A stretch of 64,000 nucleotides of DNA, taken from positions 2,307,353 to 2,371,352 of the forward strand of contig NC_011831.1 of NCBI RefSeq assembly GCF_000021945.1. Direction: 5' to 3'. Made by a program: the position numbers and the translations under genes. How positions within the stretch are numbered: position 1 is the first letter of the stretch; each line of letters begins with the position of its first letter. Below are positions 1 through 10,188 of the stretch, one piece after another. A model generated the notes under the pieces. It ran no database searches and was not told where the DNA came from. It saw only the letters and a program-made list of their open reading frames with translations. Source of the stretch: Chloroflexus aggregans DSM 9485 (GTDB lineage: Bacteria; Chloroflexota; Chloroflexia; Chloroflexales; Chloroflexaceae).

Positions 1-1305
1 TGCCCCAGAATTAACGTTTACCGTTACCGATACTGTACCACTGGCACCGGCGACAACCGGATTGGTCAAGGTGAAGGTGACGGTACCACTGCTTTCACTA
101 CAGCTACCGGCGAGTGTTCCCGTAGAGCAGGAAACAAAAGTTGTTCCTGTTGGCAACGTATCGGTAATCACCACATTGAACGCAGCACCGGGAGAAGATG
201 TGGTATTGCTTGTGTTGGTAAAGGTGAGGGTATAGGTCAGGGTCTGGCCGGGCGCGGTAACTGTCACGCCGTCGCTCTTGCTCAGGGTCATCTGAGGTGT
301 TGGGGGTTGGGTTAGAAACCCTATTACACCGGTCTGACCTTCTTGAATAAACTGATTGTTGCCGTTGACACAAGTGACAATTCGCCACCAACCCGTTTCT
401 GGATTCAGAATCGTATCGCCAACGCGAGTTGCAGTGGTACTACCATTCCACACCGCATTGCCGGATACGGTACCGGAGGTTCCACCACTCAGGCCATCAG
501 GATAGTAGGTTTCACTCGGTGCGTAGTAGCGAACGCGGACATTACCATCCAAGTCGAAGTTGTGAAACGTCACGCTGGTTTGGCCGGGTGCGATATATTC
601 ATATAAGGTTATGCAAGCCGGATTAGCATTATCATGCTGAAATGTGATTGCTGAAATGCCGATCAACAATTCATCGCCGGTACCCACGGTACCATCGGGG
701 TTATCGTAGTTTGGAGGGGGGGTGTTGTTTGGATCGCTATCATCGTCCGTTCCAAACCGTAACCGCCAGCTATTATCGGCAGTACCGCCAGTTTGGGTGC
801 GCAGAATGTAGGCACCACACGCCACCGGAGCCGAAATGGTATACAGGCGTGTCCATTGTGGTGGAACAATCGAGTTAGAATTATACGTCTGTGTCTGTAA
901 TGAACTACTGGCTCCCGGAGCCGGCTGGGTTGGCGGATTAAGTGATGTGCCCGGAGCATAGATTTCAAAGGTTGTAGTGCCAATTGTAGAAATTTCATCG
1001 CTCACCCCGCCCCCGCTAGTGCTGTTTAAGTCAGGATGGAACAGGTCAATATGCACGGGATTGCTGGGATTCCATCCACAGGGTACATGCAAGGTGATGT
1101 AGTGATAACCGTTACCGGCACCGGCACTGTTGTTGGTGTACCAATCGCCGATGTTCAAACCTCGAGTGGGGCTAGAGGTTTGCAAATACATCACTGAACC
1201 GCTTGGTGGGAGTTCAACGGCGTTAGCAACCTGGTTGGTAAGCAGAGGTAAAGCTAGGACAACTGCCCAGATGAGTAGTAGTGTGAAGGTGATACGTCGT
1301 CGCAT
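1..1305 (-). CDS. Secreted DUF11-repeat surface protein (3' end outside window)
   Basis: The minus strand is open for 435 codons from the ATG at 1305 to the window edge, so the C-terminus is missing. It starts MRRRIT, followed by a hydrophobic stretch and an ANA site near residue 29, which looks like a Sec signal peptide. The next ~300 residues are rich in Thr, Asn, Gly and Pro and I do not recognise a family there. From about residue 337 a DUF11/conserved-repeat (TIGR01451-type) domain is recognisable: a TLSKSD start, then LTYTLTFTNT, then VVITDTLPTGTTF. Such domains are usually tandem in large cell-surface proteins, so more copies probably follow outside the window. The gene diverges from the hydrolase gene. 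Its partner or ligand is unknown. Confidence 0.85.
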   Translation of the reverse strand, partial: MRRRITFTLLLIWAVVLALPLLTNQVANAVELPPSGSVMYLQTSSPTRGLNIGDWYTNNSAGAGNGYHYITLHVPCGWNPSNPVHIDLFHPDLNSTSGGGVSDEISTIGTTTFEIYAPGTSLNPPTQPAPGASSSLQTQTYNSNSIVPPQWTRLYTISAPVACGAYILRTQTGGTADNSWRLRFGTDDDSDPNNTPPPNYDNPDGTVGTGDELLIGISAITFQHDNANPACITLYEYIAPGQTSVTFHNFDLDGNVRVRYYAPSETYYPDGLSGGTSGTVSGNAVWNGSTTATRVGDTILNPETGWWRIVTCVNGNNQFIQEGQTGVIGFLTQPPTPQMTLSKSDGVTVTAPGQTLTYTLTFTNTSNTTSSPGAAFNVVITDTLPTGTTFVSCSTGTLAGSCSESSGTVTFTLTNPVVAGASGTVSVTVNVNSGA

Positions 1306-1452
1306 GATGAACTCTTACCTTTTCCCTCAAAAACGATTATTCACCGCCACATATATAGTTGAAGATCGCTAATTTGAAAAGACGTTTAGGATTACATTTG
1401 CATTAAATTGACTTTAGATATTTGTAATCACATCTATTACGGAGTAACTAGA

Positions 1453-2211
1453 GTGCCAACAATTGCCACTCGCCACGGAGCACTTCACTATCTCATTGCC
1501 GGTCAGGGCGCACCGTTTGTTTTAATCCACGGTAATACGTACACAGCAACAACCCAAGTCCGCTTAGCGCAGCGCTTTGCCGATCAATTTACCGTTTATT
1601 CATTCGACTTACTCGGCCATGGTGGTTCAGCGCGCCCACCCGATCTGTTTACAGCGCGCTACTTTCAAATGCAGGGTGAAGCCGTAGCAGATGCTCTCGC
1701 CGGTCTGTTTCATGAGCCAGTTCCCGTGTTTGGGATGAGCGCTGGGGGGATTAGCGCTCTGAATGCCATTTGTATCAGGCCGGATCGCATAGCGGCTTTG
1801 ATCCTCGATGGGGTATTTGCGCGTGTCACCGCTGTAACTTATCAGGCGCACCGGCAAGCAACCGCCAGTATGTCACCAAGTTGGCACCGTTATATGGCCG
1901 GTCAGCATGGCGCCGATTGGTGGCCGATTCTCAATGCGGGCGTCGAGGCTGTCATCGAGCAGCTCGCCGCGCAAGAAGCCCTCGTGACGCCTTGCCTCGA
2001 TCAAATCAAGGTACCGGTGATCATTTTTCACGGCGGGAAGGATCCGTTTGTACCCGATGAACAAGCCCGCGCGGTTGCCGCCGGGATCCGCGGTGCGCGG
2101 ATTGTGTATGAGCCAGAGGCTGGGCACTTGATCGCATGGCGTAACCCTGACGCCTTTCGAGCACGGGTGGTGCGGTTTTTGACGGAACACGGCCTTGTGC
2201 GGGTAGAGTGA
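1453..2211 (+). CDS. Alpha/beta-fold hydrolase
   Basis: This is a 252-residue alpha/beta hydrolase. Numbering from the GTG start, I see the oxyanion-type HGN at 26-28, GHGGS at 55-59, the nucleophile elbow GMSAGG with Ser96, an acid in HGGKDPF (Asp197) and His225 in EAGHLIAW. This is a complete Ser-Asp-His triad in the usual order. The GTG at 1453 is preferred because GGAG lies at 1441-1444, while the in-frame TTG at 1408 has no ribosome site and its TTGACT looks more like a -35 box. The substrate cannot be read from the sequence; esterase, lactonase or C-C hydrolase activity are all possible. The gene stands alone between a divergent surface-protein gene and the convergent transketolase gene. 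Confidence 0.85.
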   Translation: MPTIATRHGALHYLIAGQGAPFVLIHGNTYTATTQVRLAQRFADQFTVYSFDLLGHGGSARPPDLFTARYFQMQGEAVADALAGLFHEPVPVFGMSAGGISALNAICIRPDRIAALILDGVFARVTAVTYQAHRQATASMSPSWHRYMAGQHGADWWPILNAGVEAVIEQLAAQEALVTPCLDQIKVPVIIFHGGKDPFVPDEQARAVAAGIRGARIVYEPEAGHLIAWRNPDAFRARVVRFLTEHGLVRVE

Positions 2212-2286
2212 AGGTTGACACCCCATTTTATCAAAAGTGTGCTGGTAGTTCCCATCGCATAGATCACCAAATGGGAGCTAGATTTT

Positions 2287-2345
2287 GAGAATTGCGAACG
2301 CAAAGGCGCAAAGGCGCAGGGTGATGCGAACGCAAAGACGTGGGG
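2287..2345. repeat. Intergenic GCGAACGCAAAG-type short repeat
   Basis: Between the converging hydrolase and transketolase genes, GCGAACGCAAAG occurs twice, with GGCGCAAAGGCGC between the copies. The unit reads like 'fused' GCAAAGGCGC repeats and is non-coding. Short motifs of this look are found scattered in several bacterial genomes, but I cannot test copy number here. Confidence 0.45.
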
Positions 2346-2386
2346 TAGGTAGAGGTGGAGCGACAATGAGCGTTATAAACGGAAAC

Positions 2387-2408
2387 GGGCAGCCACGAAG
2401 GGCTGCCC
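2387..2408 (-). terminator. Hairpin terminator of transketolase gene
   Basis: GGGCAGCC (2387-2394) pairs perfectly with GGCTGCCC (2401-2408) around a 6-nt loop. In the minus direction it lies about 33 nt past the tkt stop and is followed by GTTTCCGTTT, a weak T-rich tail. Confidence 0.7.
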
Positions 2409-2440
2409 AAGCTCATCACATCACCGATCAAGTGGCAGTT

Positions 2441-4459
2441 TCAGGATTGGTGATGGCGTGATAGCTGTGACTTCACCGTTGCCACAATCTGCTCGACGGT
2501 AAAGCCAAACTCAGTGTAGATACGCTGGAATGGTGCAGAGGCGCCGAAGCGATCAACGCCGATAATCGCACCCTCACAACCAACGTAGCGCTCCCAACCT
2601 AGCGATCGTCCCGCTTCAACCGCAACACGGGCCTTGACGGAAGGTGGCAGTACGCGATCGCGATAGGTGTGGTCTTGCCGATCGAACAACTCACGGCATG
2701 GCATACTGACCACCTGTACAGCAATACCTTCGGTCGCCAATTGATCGGCCGCTGCCAACGCCAACGCCACTTCCGAACCGGTAGCAATGATGATCGCTTG
2801 CGCCGGATCGGCAGCGCGTAAGACATAGCCGCCACGCAACACACCATCGGCTGCGCCCAACCGGCTGCGGTCAAGCGTTGGTACATTTTGGCGCGACAGA
2901 ATAATTGCCGTTGGACCGTCAGTTCGGGTCAGCGCCAGGCGCCATGCCATCGCTACTTCGTTAGCATCACCCGGTCGCACCACGAGGAGGTTGGGAATAG
3001 CTCGCAACGCTACCAGATGTTCAACCGGTTGGTGGGTGGGACCATCTTCACCAACACCGATGCTATCGTGGGTGAGGACGTAGATGACGCGCAGCTTCAT
3101 CAGGGCTGCAAGCCGGATGGCGGGGCGCATATAGTCGCTGAAAACGAGGAAGGTACCACCGTAGGGAATAATGCCACCGTGCAACGCCATACCGTTGAGG
3201 ATCGCGCCCATTGCATGCTCACGCACACCGAAATGAAGGTTGCGCGCATTGAAATTATCACCGCTGATCGAGCCTAGCCCTTCCAGATAGGTAAAATCCG
3301 AGGTGTGTAGGTCGGCTGAGCCGCCGAGCAAACCGGGTATAATCGGGGCAAGAGCTTGCAGGACAGCACCCGATGCTACGCGCGTTCCCTTCGCCTTCGG
3401 GTCGGGTGGAAAGACCGGCAAAGCCGCTTCCCAACCGGTTGGCAACCCACCCGATTGCAACAAATCCCATTCGAGGGCCAGATCGGGATAGGCGGCTCGG
3501 TACCGTTTCAGCATCGCCTCCCATTCGCGTTGGCGCACCTCGCCAATCTCAACGGCCAATTGCATGTGGTCATAGACTTCATCAGGCACGTAGAACGGCG
3601 GTTCCGTCGGCCAGCCCAGCGCCTCTTTTGTCAGGCGTACCCCCTCCGCACCGAGTGGCTCACCGTGAGCCTTATGGCTACCGGCACGCGGACTACCGTA
3701 ACCGATCACGGTGCGGGTGATGATCAGCGATGGACGTTCGCTATCGGCAATGGCTTCGGCGAGTACCAGGGCAACAGCGGCCATATTGTGGCCATCGGCG
3801 TAGAGGACTTGCCAGCCATAAGCGGCAAAGCGCTCGGCCACATTCTCACTCCAGGCCAGTTTCGTCGGCCCTACCAGTGAAATATCGTTGCTATCGTAGA
3901 GCACGATTAACTTGCCCAAGCGGAGGTGACCGGCAAGGCTAGCCGCCTCGTGAGAAATTCCTTCCATCAAATCACCATCGCTGGCAATAACATACGTATA
4001 GTGATCGACGATTGGGAACCCAACGCGGTTAAATTTCGTTGCCAGCCAGCGCTCGGCAATCGCCATCCCAACGGCAGTGGCGATGCCTTGTCCCAATGGG
4101 CCGGTCGTCATCTCAACACCCGGTGTTTCGTGATATTCGGGATGACCGGGAGTGCGGCTGCCCCATTGCCGAAACCGCTTCAATTCATCAAGCGGCAGAT
4201 CGTAGCCGGTGAGGTGCAACAGGGCATAGAGCAGCATCGAGCCGTGACCGGCGGAGAGGACGAAGCGGTCACGGTTGGGCCAGTGAGGGTCGGAAGGGTT
4301 ATGCTTGAGAAAGCGCGTCCAGAGCACGTAAGCCGCATCGGCCATACCGAGCGGTAGACCGGGATGACCACTATTGGCTTGCTGAACGGCATCAATTGCC
4401 AAGGCGCGGATGGCGTTGGCACACAACTGGTCGATTGTAGAAGTTGCAGGTGCATCCAT
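2441..4459 (-). CDS. tkt: Transketolase
   Basis: This is a thiamine-diphosphate enzyme that moves two-carbon ketol units between sugar phosphates in the pentose phosphate and Calvin-type pathways; it is cytosolic. The protein has 672 residues, normal for the family. Visible hallmarks are the N-terminal [28 protein letters not shown], the ThDP/Mg motif GDGDLMEG followed ~25 residues later by YDSNDIS, and the Pyr-domain [13 protein letters not shown] start it at the ATG at 4459 (MDAPATS), which has AGAGGAG about 9 nt upstream; the longer frame to 4585 has no family-like sequence. It is transcribed alone, divergently from the next gene, and has its own hairpin terminator. Confidence 0.97.
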   Translation of the reverse strand: MDAPATSTIDQLCANAIRALAIDAVQQANSGHPGLPLGMADAAYVLWTRFLKHNPSDPHWPNRDRFVLSAGHGSMLLYALLHLTGYDLPLDELKRFRQWGSRTPGHPEYHETPGVEMTTGPLGQGIATAVGMAIAERWLATKFNRVGFPIVDHYTYVIASDGDLMEGISHEAASLAGHLRLGKLIVLYDSNDISLVGPTKLAWSENVAERFAAYGWQVLYADGHNMAAVALVLAEAIADSERPSLIITRTVIGYGSPRAGSHKAHGEPLGAEGVRLTKEALGWPTEPPFYVPDEVYDHMQLAVEIGEVRQREWEAMLKRYRAAYPDLALEWDLLQSGGLPTGWEAALPVFPPDPKAKGTRVASGAVLQALAPIIPGLLGGSADLHTSDFTYLEGLGSISGDNFNARNLHFGVREHAMGAILNGMALHGGIIPYGGTFLVFSDYMRPAIRLAALMKLRVIYVLTHDSIGVGEDGPTHQPVEHLVALRAIPNLLVVRPGDANEVAMAWRLALTRTDGPTAIILSRQNVPTLDRSRLGAADGVLRGGYVLRAADPAQAIIIATGSEVALALAAADQLATEGIAVQVVSMPCRELFDRQDHTYRDRVLPPSVKARVAVEAGRSLGWERYVGCEGAIIGVDRFGASAPFQRIYTEFGFTVEQIVATVKSQLSRHHQS

Positions 4460-4709
4460 GGAGCGATGTCTCCTCTCTGAGTACCGGCGACAAGGACGGT
4501 ACACGCGGCAAAGTACTTTTTTCATCATACCACTCTCGTGCCGCGTGCCGGTTACGTCGCATTTGAAATCGAACGCGGCGACCAACGAGCATGCCGTGAG
4601 ATCAACCGACCGATGGGAACGGTATTACCGGTGCCCCACCTAAGCATATTACCAACAAACCAACCAGATTTGTTATGATGTGATCGGCACCGTTACGAAG
4701 AGAGGCGTT

Positions 4710-5207
4710 ATGTCTGACCTATTACAACTTGAGACCGATCCGGCGATCGAGGGCTTATGGATAGCGATTGAGACAGCGCGTGCCCAGAGTTACCCTCTCA
4801 CCGGCGCAGCTTTCCGTATACTCCGGCCACCGCGTGATGCGAACGAAGCGCTCGATGCTGCTGCGCGCGAGCTAGACTTTCAACCACTTGGGCCGCACTG
4901 GATCGAAGTGCCGCGTCGGATCGCGTCCAAGATTTTGACACACATCATTGCCCACGATCTTGCCTATCCTGATGAGATCGTTCCGGTTGCCCAAGCGAAG
5001 GAGTTGGCCGAACGGGTATTGGCGCTCGTTGGGCCGCAAGCGCGTTATTTTACCAACGGCGCAATCAGCGGTGATTTTGCCATTTACGATGTGCGAGGCC
5101 AAGAAGTTGTCGGTTGGCGTTCACTTAGCGACGCACCGTTCGATCACGGTCTGTTTGCGCTCGACGAGCGGCGGGTGGTCGTTTTGTGGGCTGAAGATGC
5201 ACCGTAA
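4710..5207 (+). CDS. Hypothetical protein, 165 aa
   Basis: I do not recognise a family. The protein begins MSDLLQLETDPAIEG, is acidic, has no signal peptide or membrane segment, and is probably cytosolic. The ATG at 4710 follows GAGAGG at a good distance; an in-frame upstream ATG at 4680 lacks a ribosome site. Codon use looks like the neighbours. It stands alone, divergent from tkt, with a TATGAT candidate -10 at 4674-4679. Confidence 0.7.
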   Translation: MSDLLQLETDPAIEGLWIAIETARAQSYPLTGAAFRILRPPRDANEALDAAARELDFQPLGPHWIEVPRRIASKILTHIIAHDLAYPDEIVPVAQAKELAERVLALVGPQARYFTNGAISGDFAIYDVRGQEVVGWRSLSDAPFDHGLFALDERRVVVLWAEDAP

Positions 5208-5538
5208 GAAGTGGTAACGTTCGCACGGACACCATACTTTTGGTCGGGGCAATGTGCTCGGCAATACGTGCAGCATTATTTGTGAAAACCGACGTTTGTA
5301 TTGATCTATCCCGATCATCGCGCATCGGTGTTTCGTGACTACGTTGATTCGGATGCGCATGTTTTTTCAGGAATAGACAGCTCGCCTTTTCCGCGAAATA
5401 GCAGTACAATACTTCATAATTACATCAGTCTCGCTTGCATGGCAGTAGATAGCTGAGAGGTTAGTTATAGCGACGTGGATCGACCATCTATCCGATGCGT
5501 ATCTGAGGGTAAGAGATTCCGTATTTTATTGAGTTACG
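5208..5538. other. Intergenic stretch, nothing recognised
   Basis: This stretch of about 330 bases between two same-strand genes has no convincing ORF, hairpin or repeat. A TACAAT at 5405-5410 could be a -10 box but has no clear -35. Confidence 0.4.
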
Positions 5539-6327
5539 ATGATGCAACGCGAATCGTTTTTGTCCTTGGCGAGTATTACCGCACCGTTTCGCGTATTCTG
5601 GACCGCGGTGCGCGATCTGTTTGATGAGTTTTTGTTGCTGACATTCGCCAATATCATTTGGGCTGCCCTGAGCATTCCCCTCTTCAGCATTGCTTACGTG
5701 GCTATGGTGAGCAATGCCGCCGTGCCGGCGGCAGCAGCGGCATTGGCCGGCGTGATCCCGGCGGCGCCGGCGTTTGCCGGCTTGTATGTGCTGAGCAAGC
5801 GAATTAGTGAAGGACGTGCCAGTAAACTGCGCGACTTTTTTGCCGGAATGTGGGCTTACGCCGGGATGGCATGGCGCTTGTACGGAATCTGGATGGCCGG
5901 TTTTGTGTTGATCCTCTGGAATCTCGGCTTCTACGCCGGGGTGCCCGGTCTCTTGGGTGGAGTGCTGATCGGCTTTTTTCTGTATCTTTTTATGCTCTGG
6001 TCGGCACTGATTATCTACGCTTTTCCGCTGATGGTGCTTCAAGAGCGGCCTTCCCTCCGTCAGATTGGGCGGAATGCGCTGATTCTCGTTATGAGTCGGC
6101 CTGTCTATACCCTCATCACAATGCTGCTGATGGGATTTGTTTTGGTGGTGAGCAGTGTGGTGCTGGTTGTGCCCTTCTTGTTGTTTGCCGTCGCTTTACT
6201 GGCATTGTGGGGTGTCCGTGCTACTCAATACTTGCTCGACGAAGCGCGAGAACAACAGGTCGCCGCATCTGAGTCGGCGCCACCCGTTGAAGAGCGGGGC
6301 CGACGTGGGCAGGTACGCCCAAAATAG
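5539..6327 (+). CDS. YesL-like (DUF624) integral membrane protein
   Basis: This is a 262-residue polytopic membrane protein with about five hydrophobic segments (near 27-50, 63-80, 105-127, 130-165 and 190-230) and a charged C-terminal tail. The pattern of an N-terminal RVFWTAVRDLFDEFLLLTFANIIW segment, an early GLYVLSKRISEG loop and a long second half resembles the YesL/DUF624 family. That family often accompanies sugar transporters, but no transporter gene is adjacent here. Function is unknown. hisF follows 63 nt downstream and may be co-transcribed. The first of two ATGs is used; ribosome-site strength does not decide between them. Confidence 0.7.
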   Translation: MMQRESFLSLASITAPFRVFWTAVRDLFDEFLLLTFANIIWAALSIPLFSIAYVAMVSNAAVPAAAAALAGVIPAAPAFAGLYVLSKRISEGRASKLRDFFAGMWAYAGMAWRLYGIWMAGFVLILWNLGFYAGVPGLLGGVLIGFFLYLFMLWSALIIYAFPLMVLQERPSLRQIGRNALILVMSRPVYTLITMLLMGFVLVVSSVVLVVPFLLFAVALLALWGVRATQYLLDEAREQQVAASESAPPVEERGRRGQVRPK

Positions 6328-6390
6328 GCGCGTCGGTGATGCAGCGTGGTGAAATTGCTGTTTGCGCATGTGAACTACGAAAGCTGAGCT

Positions 6391-7203
6391 ATGTTAACAC
6401 GACGAATAATTCCATGTCTTGATGTGAAGGCCGGACGGGTGGTGAAAGGGGTGAAATTCCTCAATCATCGTGACGCCGGCGACCCCGTTGCATTGGCTGC
6501 TGCATACAATGCCGCCGGTGCCGACGAATTAGTGTTTTATGACATTACGGCCTCTAGCGATGAGCGAGCAATCATGGTCGAGGTCGTAGAACGAACCGCC
6601 GCCGAGGTATTTATCCCTCTGACCGTAGGTGGTGGGTTGCGTAGTGTTGAGGATATGTACCGCATGCTTCGGGCCGGCGCCGATAAAGTCAGCCTCAATA
6701 CGGCGGCAGTCTACAACCCGCACCTGATTGCGGAAGGCGCCCGGCGGTTTGGTAGTCAGTGTATCGTACTATCGGTGGACGCCAAACGGGTTAATGCACC
6801 AGGTGAACCACCGCGCTGGGAGGTGTTTACCCATACCGGTGCAAACCCGCGACCGACGGGACTTGATGCGATTGAGTGGATCAAGCGTGGGATCGATCTA
6901 GGTGCGGGCGAAATCTGTATCAACAGCATGGATGCAGATGGGGCGCGGACCGGTTACGATCTTGAGCTACTGCAAGCGATTACGGCTATTTCGCCGGTGC
7001 CGGTGATCGCATCGGGTGGTGCGGGTTCGCCCGCCGATATGTACCGTGGCATCGTTGAAGGTGGCGCCGATGCGGTGCTGGCAGCCTCGATCTTTCACTT
7101 TGGTGACTATTCCATCGCCGATGTCAAGCGTTATCTGGCCGAACGCGGTGTACCGGTACGGCAGACGTTCGGATCTGAGGTGGGCACTTCGACCGGTGCA
7201 TAA
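6391..7203 (+). CDS. hisF: Imidazole glycerol phosphate synthase, cyclase subunit HisF
   Basis: This is the cyclase half of the HisFH complex. It uses ammonia from HisH to convert PRFAR to imidazole glycerol phosphate and AICAR in histidine biosynthesis. The 270-residue (beta/alpha)8 protein shows [17 protein letters not shown] with catalytic Asp11, VLSVDAKR with Asp130, the phosphate-binding VGGG loop near residue 71-75 and [15 protein letters not shown] near 205-220. No other his gene lies next to it. It converges on recJ with only 45 nt between stops. Confidence 0.97.
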   Translation: MLTRRIIPCLDVKAGRVVKGVKFLNHRDAGDPVALAAAYNAAGADELVFYDITASSDERAIMVEVVERTAAEVFIPLTVGGGLRSVEDMYRMLRAGADKVSLNTAAVYNPHLIAEGARRFGSQCIVLSVDAKRVNAPGEPPRWEVFTHTGANPRPTGLDAIEWIKRGIDLGAGEICINSMDADGARTGYDLELLQAITAISPVPVIASGGAGSPADMYRGIVEGGADAVLAASIFHFGDYSIADVKRYLAERGVPVRQTFGSEVGTSTGA

Positions 7204-7248
7204 GCCATCGGTAGGGGGACCTGGAGCCGTACCGGTGAGGGAAAACGC

Positions 7249-8961
7249 TTACCCTCCTTGCCCTGCCCGCCGAAAATCACGTACTAACAGACGCATCCGG
7301 CGCTGACCGTTCCATTCATCGACCGCGAGTTGGTAAGCAAGGTCGACGGTGGGATGACGCTGGAGGGCAGCAGCGAAGTGACCGAAGTTAAACCCAATCG
7401 CTTCATAGACGTTAGTACCGGCGCGTACTCGCATACGCAGATGATCGCCGGTAGTGGTTGTCTGCGGATCGATCACCGTCACGTTAGGAGCCATAAACAT
7501 CGGTGTTGGATTGCAATGCCCGAACGGTTCGAGTTGTTGGATAGCGTAGTAGACATCCCACGACAGTTCATCGAGGGGTAGTTTCGCGTCGATCAGTAAC
7601 CTTGGCGTTAGAAGTTCTTCTTTCAGATACTGTTTCCCTAGCGCCAACAGGCGTTGTTCGAGCACCGGAATGTTGGCGGTATGGATGGTAAAGCCGGCTG
7701 CGGCTGTATGTCCCCCGTAGCGAACGAAGAGATCGGCACACTGATCGAGCAGCTCGATGATATTGAAACCGGGGATCGACCGTGCCGAGCCGCGTGACGT
7801 TTCGCTACCTTGTTCGATGACGACCACCGGGCGATGATAACGTTCGACCAACCGCGCAGCGACCAAACCGAGGAGACCGGCGTTAAAGTTCGGGTTGGTT
7901 AGTACGATCAAGGGGTGCTCAGCCCGACCGCTCGCATTGATTAATTCTTCGGCAATCGTCTGTAACTGACGGGTCATGCTCTGTCGCTCACGGTTGGTAG
8001 CATGCAAGTCGGCGGCAATCGCATCGGCGGTGGCCTGATCGTCGGCGAGCAACAATTCGTAGGCGCGGCGCGCATCGTCGAGCCGACCGGCAGCATTGAG
8101 GCGAGGAGCCAGACTAAAGGTAACACCTCCGCTATCGACGGCACCCGGTGTCAGACCGGCTACCGTGATCAATGAGCGCACGCCGGGTCGGTTCGTCTCG
8201 TTCAGCGCAAGTAAGCCTGCCCGTACCAATACCCGATTCTCGTCAACGAGCGGACCCATGTCGGCTATTGTTCCCAATGCAACCAAATCGAGCAAATCAC
8301 GCCCACGCAAGTGAGCCGGACGTTTTCCGTAACGGGCCAGTGCCTGCACCAATTTGAACGCAATGCCGACGCCTACCAGCCCTTTGAAAGGATACGCGCA
8401 ATCGGGTTGTTTAGGATTGATGACGGCATCAGCCGATGGCAACTCGTCTGGGGGGTGGTGATGGTCGGTCACGATCACATCCATCCCCAGTCGTTTGGCC
8501 TCGACGACTTCAGCCACGTTCGAGATACCACAATCGACGGTAATGAGCAGTCGAACACCGTCGGCAGCCAACTGACCGATTGCCACATTGTTGAGACCAT
8601 AACCTTCGCGGGCCCGGTGAGGAATGTATGGTCGGATCTTCCCTCCCATCGCCCGGATAGCCTGGGTGAGCAGCGCAACCGCCGTGACCCCATCAACATC
8701 AAAGTCGCCATAGACGGCCATGCGTTCACCGCGATCGATGGCGGTGGCGATCCGAGCTGCTGCTTCTGCCATACCACGCATGCGCAGTGGATCGTGCAAG
8801 CCGGAGGTGTAATCGGCGGCCAGAAACGCATGCGCTGCTTCCGGTTCGTGAAGCCCGCGCTGGTACAGCAGGGTCGCGAGTACGGGATGGAGGTTTAGTT
8901 GGGCGATGAACGTGGCGGGAGCCGGTGGACGTACCTCCCAGCGCTGACGGCGAGCTGACAT
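7249..8961 (-). CDS. recJ: Single-stranded-DNA exonuclease RecJ
   Basis: RecJ degrades single-stranded DNA 5' to 3' in recombination and mismatch repair. About 570 residues, typical length. The DHH-family metal motifs are clear: YGDFDVDGVTAVALL, VDCGISN, VTDHHHPP and NPKQPDC, then the DHHA1 and OB-like C-terminal part ending near the stop. The ATG at 8961 is chosen because AGGAG lies 8 nt upstream; the upstream GTG/ATG codons at 8970 and 8967 are too close to it. A TATAAT box lies upstream on the minus strand (9007-9012). mutL in this window serves a related repair process but is not linked. Confidence 0.95.
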   Translation of the reverse strand: MSARRQRWEVRPPAPATFIAQLNLHPVLATLLYQRGLHEPEAAHAFLAADYTSGLHDPLRMRGMAEAAARIATAIDRGERMAVYGDFDVDGVTAVALLTQAIRAMGGKIRPYIPHRAREGYGLNNVAIGQLAADGVRLLITVDCGISNVAEVVEAKRLGMDVIVTDHHHPPDELPSADAVINPKQPDCAYPFKGLVGVGIAFKLVQALARYGKRPAHLRGRDLLDLVALGTIADMGPLVDENRVLVRAGLLALNETNRPGVRSLITVAGLTPGAVDSGGVTFSLAPRLNAAGRLDDARRAYELLLADDQATADAIAADLHATNRERQSMTRQLQTIAEELINASGRAEHPLIVLTNPNFNAGLLGLVAARLVERYHRPVVVIEQGSETSRGSARSIPGFNIIELLDQCADLFVRYGGHTAAAGFTIHTANIPVLEQRLLALGKQYLKEELLTPRLLIDAKLPLDELSWDVYYAIQQLEPFGHCNPTPMFMAPNVTVIDPQTTTTGDHLRMRVRAGTNVYEAIGFNFGHFAAALQRHPTVDLAYQLAVDEWNGQRRMRLLVRDFRRAGQGG

Positions 8962-9006
8962 ACACATCACTCCTGTGATAGGGGCAGGGTTGAGCAGGTG
9001 GCGTTT

Positions 9007-9012
9007 ATTATA
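9007..9012 (-). promoter_or_regulatory. Putative -10 box of recJ
   Basis: TATAAT on the minus strand, about 46 nt before the recJ ATG, with no strong -35 at the right distance. Confidence 0.4.
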
Positions 9013-9083
9013 CTCCGCTTTCCTCCTGCCACATATGGTAACGGCTATTGCTCGGCATACTTCCAGGGCCGGTAATAATGCCG

Positions 9084-9092
9084 TGCTATTAT
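9084..9092 (+). promoter_or_regulatory. Extended -10 promoter of the SBP/sensor operon
   Basis: TGC-TATTAT (TGn plus -10) predicts a start near 9099. This places the ATG at 9091 inside the promoter and supports translation from 9115. Confidence 0.5.
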
Positions 9093-9114
9093 GAAAACCG
9101 TGGAGAAGGCCAAA

Positions 9115-10188
9115 ATGTTACGCACAATATTTTCAATGCAGTTACTTCGTCGTACCGCCTGTTTGTTAATATGGCTGTTGGTCGGATGTACTGCCTCGCC
9201 ACTCCCACCGACACCAACCCCGCCATCGGTCAATTTACGGATCCTCAATCGGGCGACGTATATTGATCAACGATTGCTTGAACAGTTTACAGCCGAAACA
9301 AATATTACGATTGATTATCATACGTATAATAGTAGTGAAGAGGCGTACAGATTGCTCACAAACTCGTCCCAACCTTACGATCTGATCGTGGTCAGCGATG
9401 TCTTAGTCGAACAGTTGCGCCGTGAGGAGCTGTTGGCCGTTCTCGATCAACAACAACTCTCTTATCTCTCTCATCTTGATCCGGTGTATCGCCGAACCTA
9501 TATCGATCCGGCGTATCGCTTCTGTGTTCCCTACCTATGGCGGGTGGCCGGGTTCGGCTATAAGCTCACGAAAACCGGTCGCCCGATTACAAGTTGGGAT
9601 GATGTTTTTGACCTTCATTACAACGATAGATTGACTCTGCTCGATGATGCTCGCTCTACGCTTGGTATGGTCTTGATTAAGCTCGGCTACAGTCCTAATA
9701 CCAGCGATCCGGCGGCAATTGGGGCTGCCCGTGATTGGTTGCGTGAACGTGCTGAACAGATTACCGGTTTTGCGGCTGATAACGGTCAAGATTTACTCGC
9801 TCATGCGAGTACCGACATTGTCGTGGAATGGAGTGGTGATATCTTACAACGAGCCGCTACCGATCCGGATATTCAGTTTGAAATCCCTGCTGAAGGTTCA
9901 CTCCTCGCGACCGATAGTATGTGTATCCCGATCGATGCGCGTCACCGGTCGGCTGCCGAGCAGTTCATGAACTTTATCTTAAAGCCTGAAAACAGTGCAA
10001 TGTTGGCGAAAACTACCTACAGTAGCACACCTAATCGGACTGCGTGGTCATTGCTCGATCCTGAGCTGCGAACCCTCATGCAGGAGTATCAATCGCTCGA
10101 AAATGAGGGTCGCCTGTTTCGCCTGGTTGATGTGCCACCATCGGTATGTGAACTCTACCGAGGAGCTTGGCGTGAGGTGCAACAATGA
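9115..10188 (+). CDS. PotD-like extracellular solute-binding lipoprotein
   Basis: This is a periplasmic-type binding lipoprotein resembling the spermidine/putrescine (PotD/PotF) group of family 1 solute-binding proteins. From the ATG at 9115 a signal peptide ends in the lipobox LLVGC (Cys25), followed by a Pro/Thr linker. The body has NRATYIDQRLLEQFTAET, PYDLIVVSD, CVPYLWRVAGFGY and SWDDVFD, all PotD-style landmarks. The start has GGAGAAGG 5 nt upstream, while the ATG at 9091 lies in the probable promoter. No permease or ATPase gene is adjacent. Instead its stop overlaps the start of a membrane sensor gene by 4 nt (ATGA). This suggests it delivers ligand information to that sensor rather than feeding transport; that is inference. 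Confidence 0.85.
   Translation: MLRTIFSMQLLRRTACLLIWLLVGCTASPLPPTPTPPSVNLRILNRATYIDQRLLEQFTAETNITIDYHTYNSSEEAYRLLTNSSQPYDLIVVSDVLVEQLRREELLAVLDQQQLSYLSHLDPVYRRTYIDPAYRFCVPYLWRVAGFGYKLTKTGRPITSWDDVFDLHYNDRLTLLDDARSTLGMVLIKLGYSPNTSDPAAIGAARDWLRERAEQITGFAADNGQDLLAHASTDIVVEWSGDILQRAATDPDIQFEIPAEGSLLATDSMCIPIDARHRSAAEQFMNFILKPENSAMLAKTTYSSTPNRTAWSLLDPELRTLMQEYQSLENEGRLFRLVDVPPSVCELYRGAWREVQQ

Noticed and set aside
3356-4357. Several plus-strand ORFs of 115-174 codons
   Set aside because: They are antisense shadows of the transketolase gene in GC-rich codons.
5488-6042. A 184-codon minus-strand ORF opposite the YesL-like gene
   Set aside because: Low-complexity His/Gln/Arg product, a reverse-strand shadow of a membrane protein gene.
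8311-8898. A 195-codon plus-strand ORF
   Set aside because: It is antisense to recJ, which has all DHH motifs.
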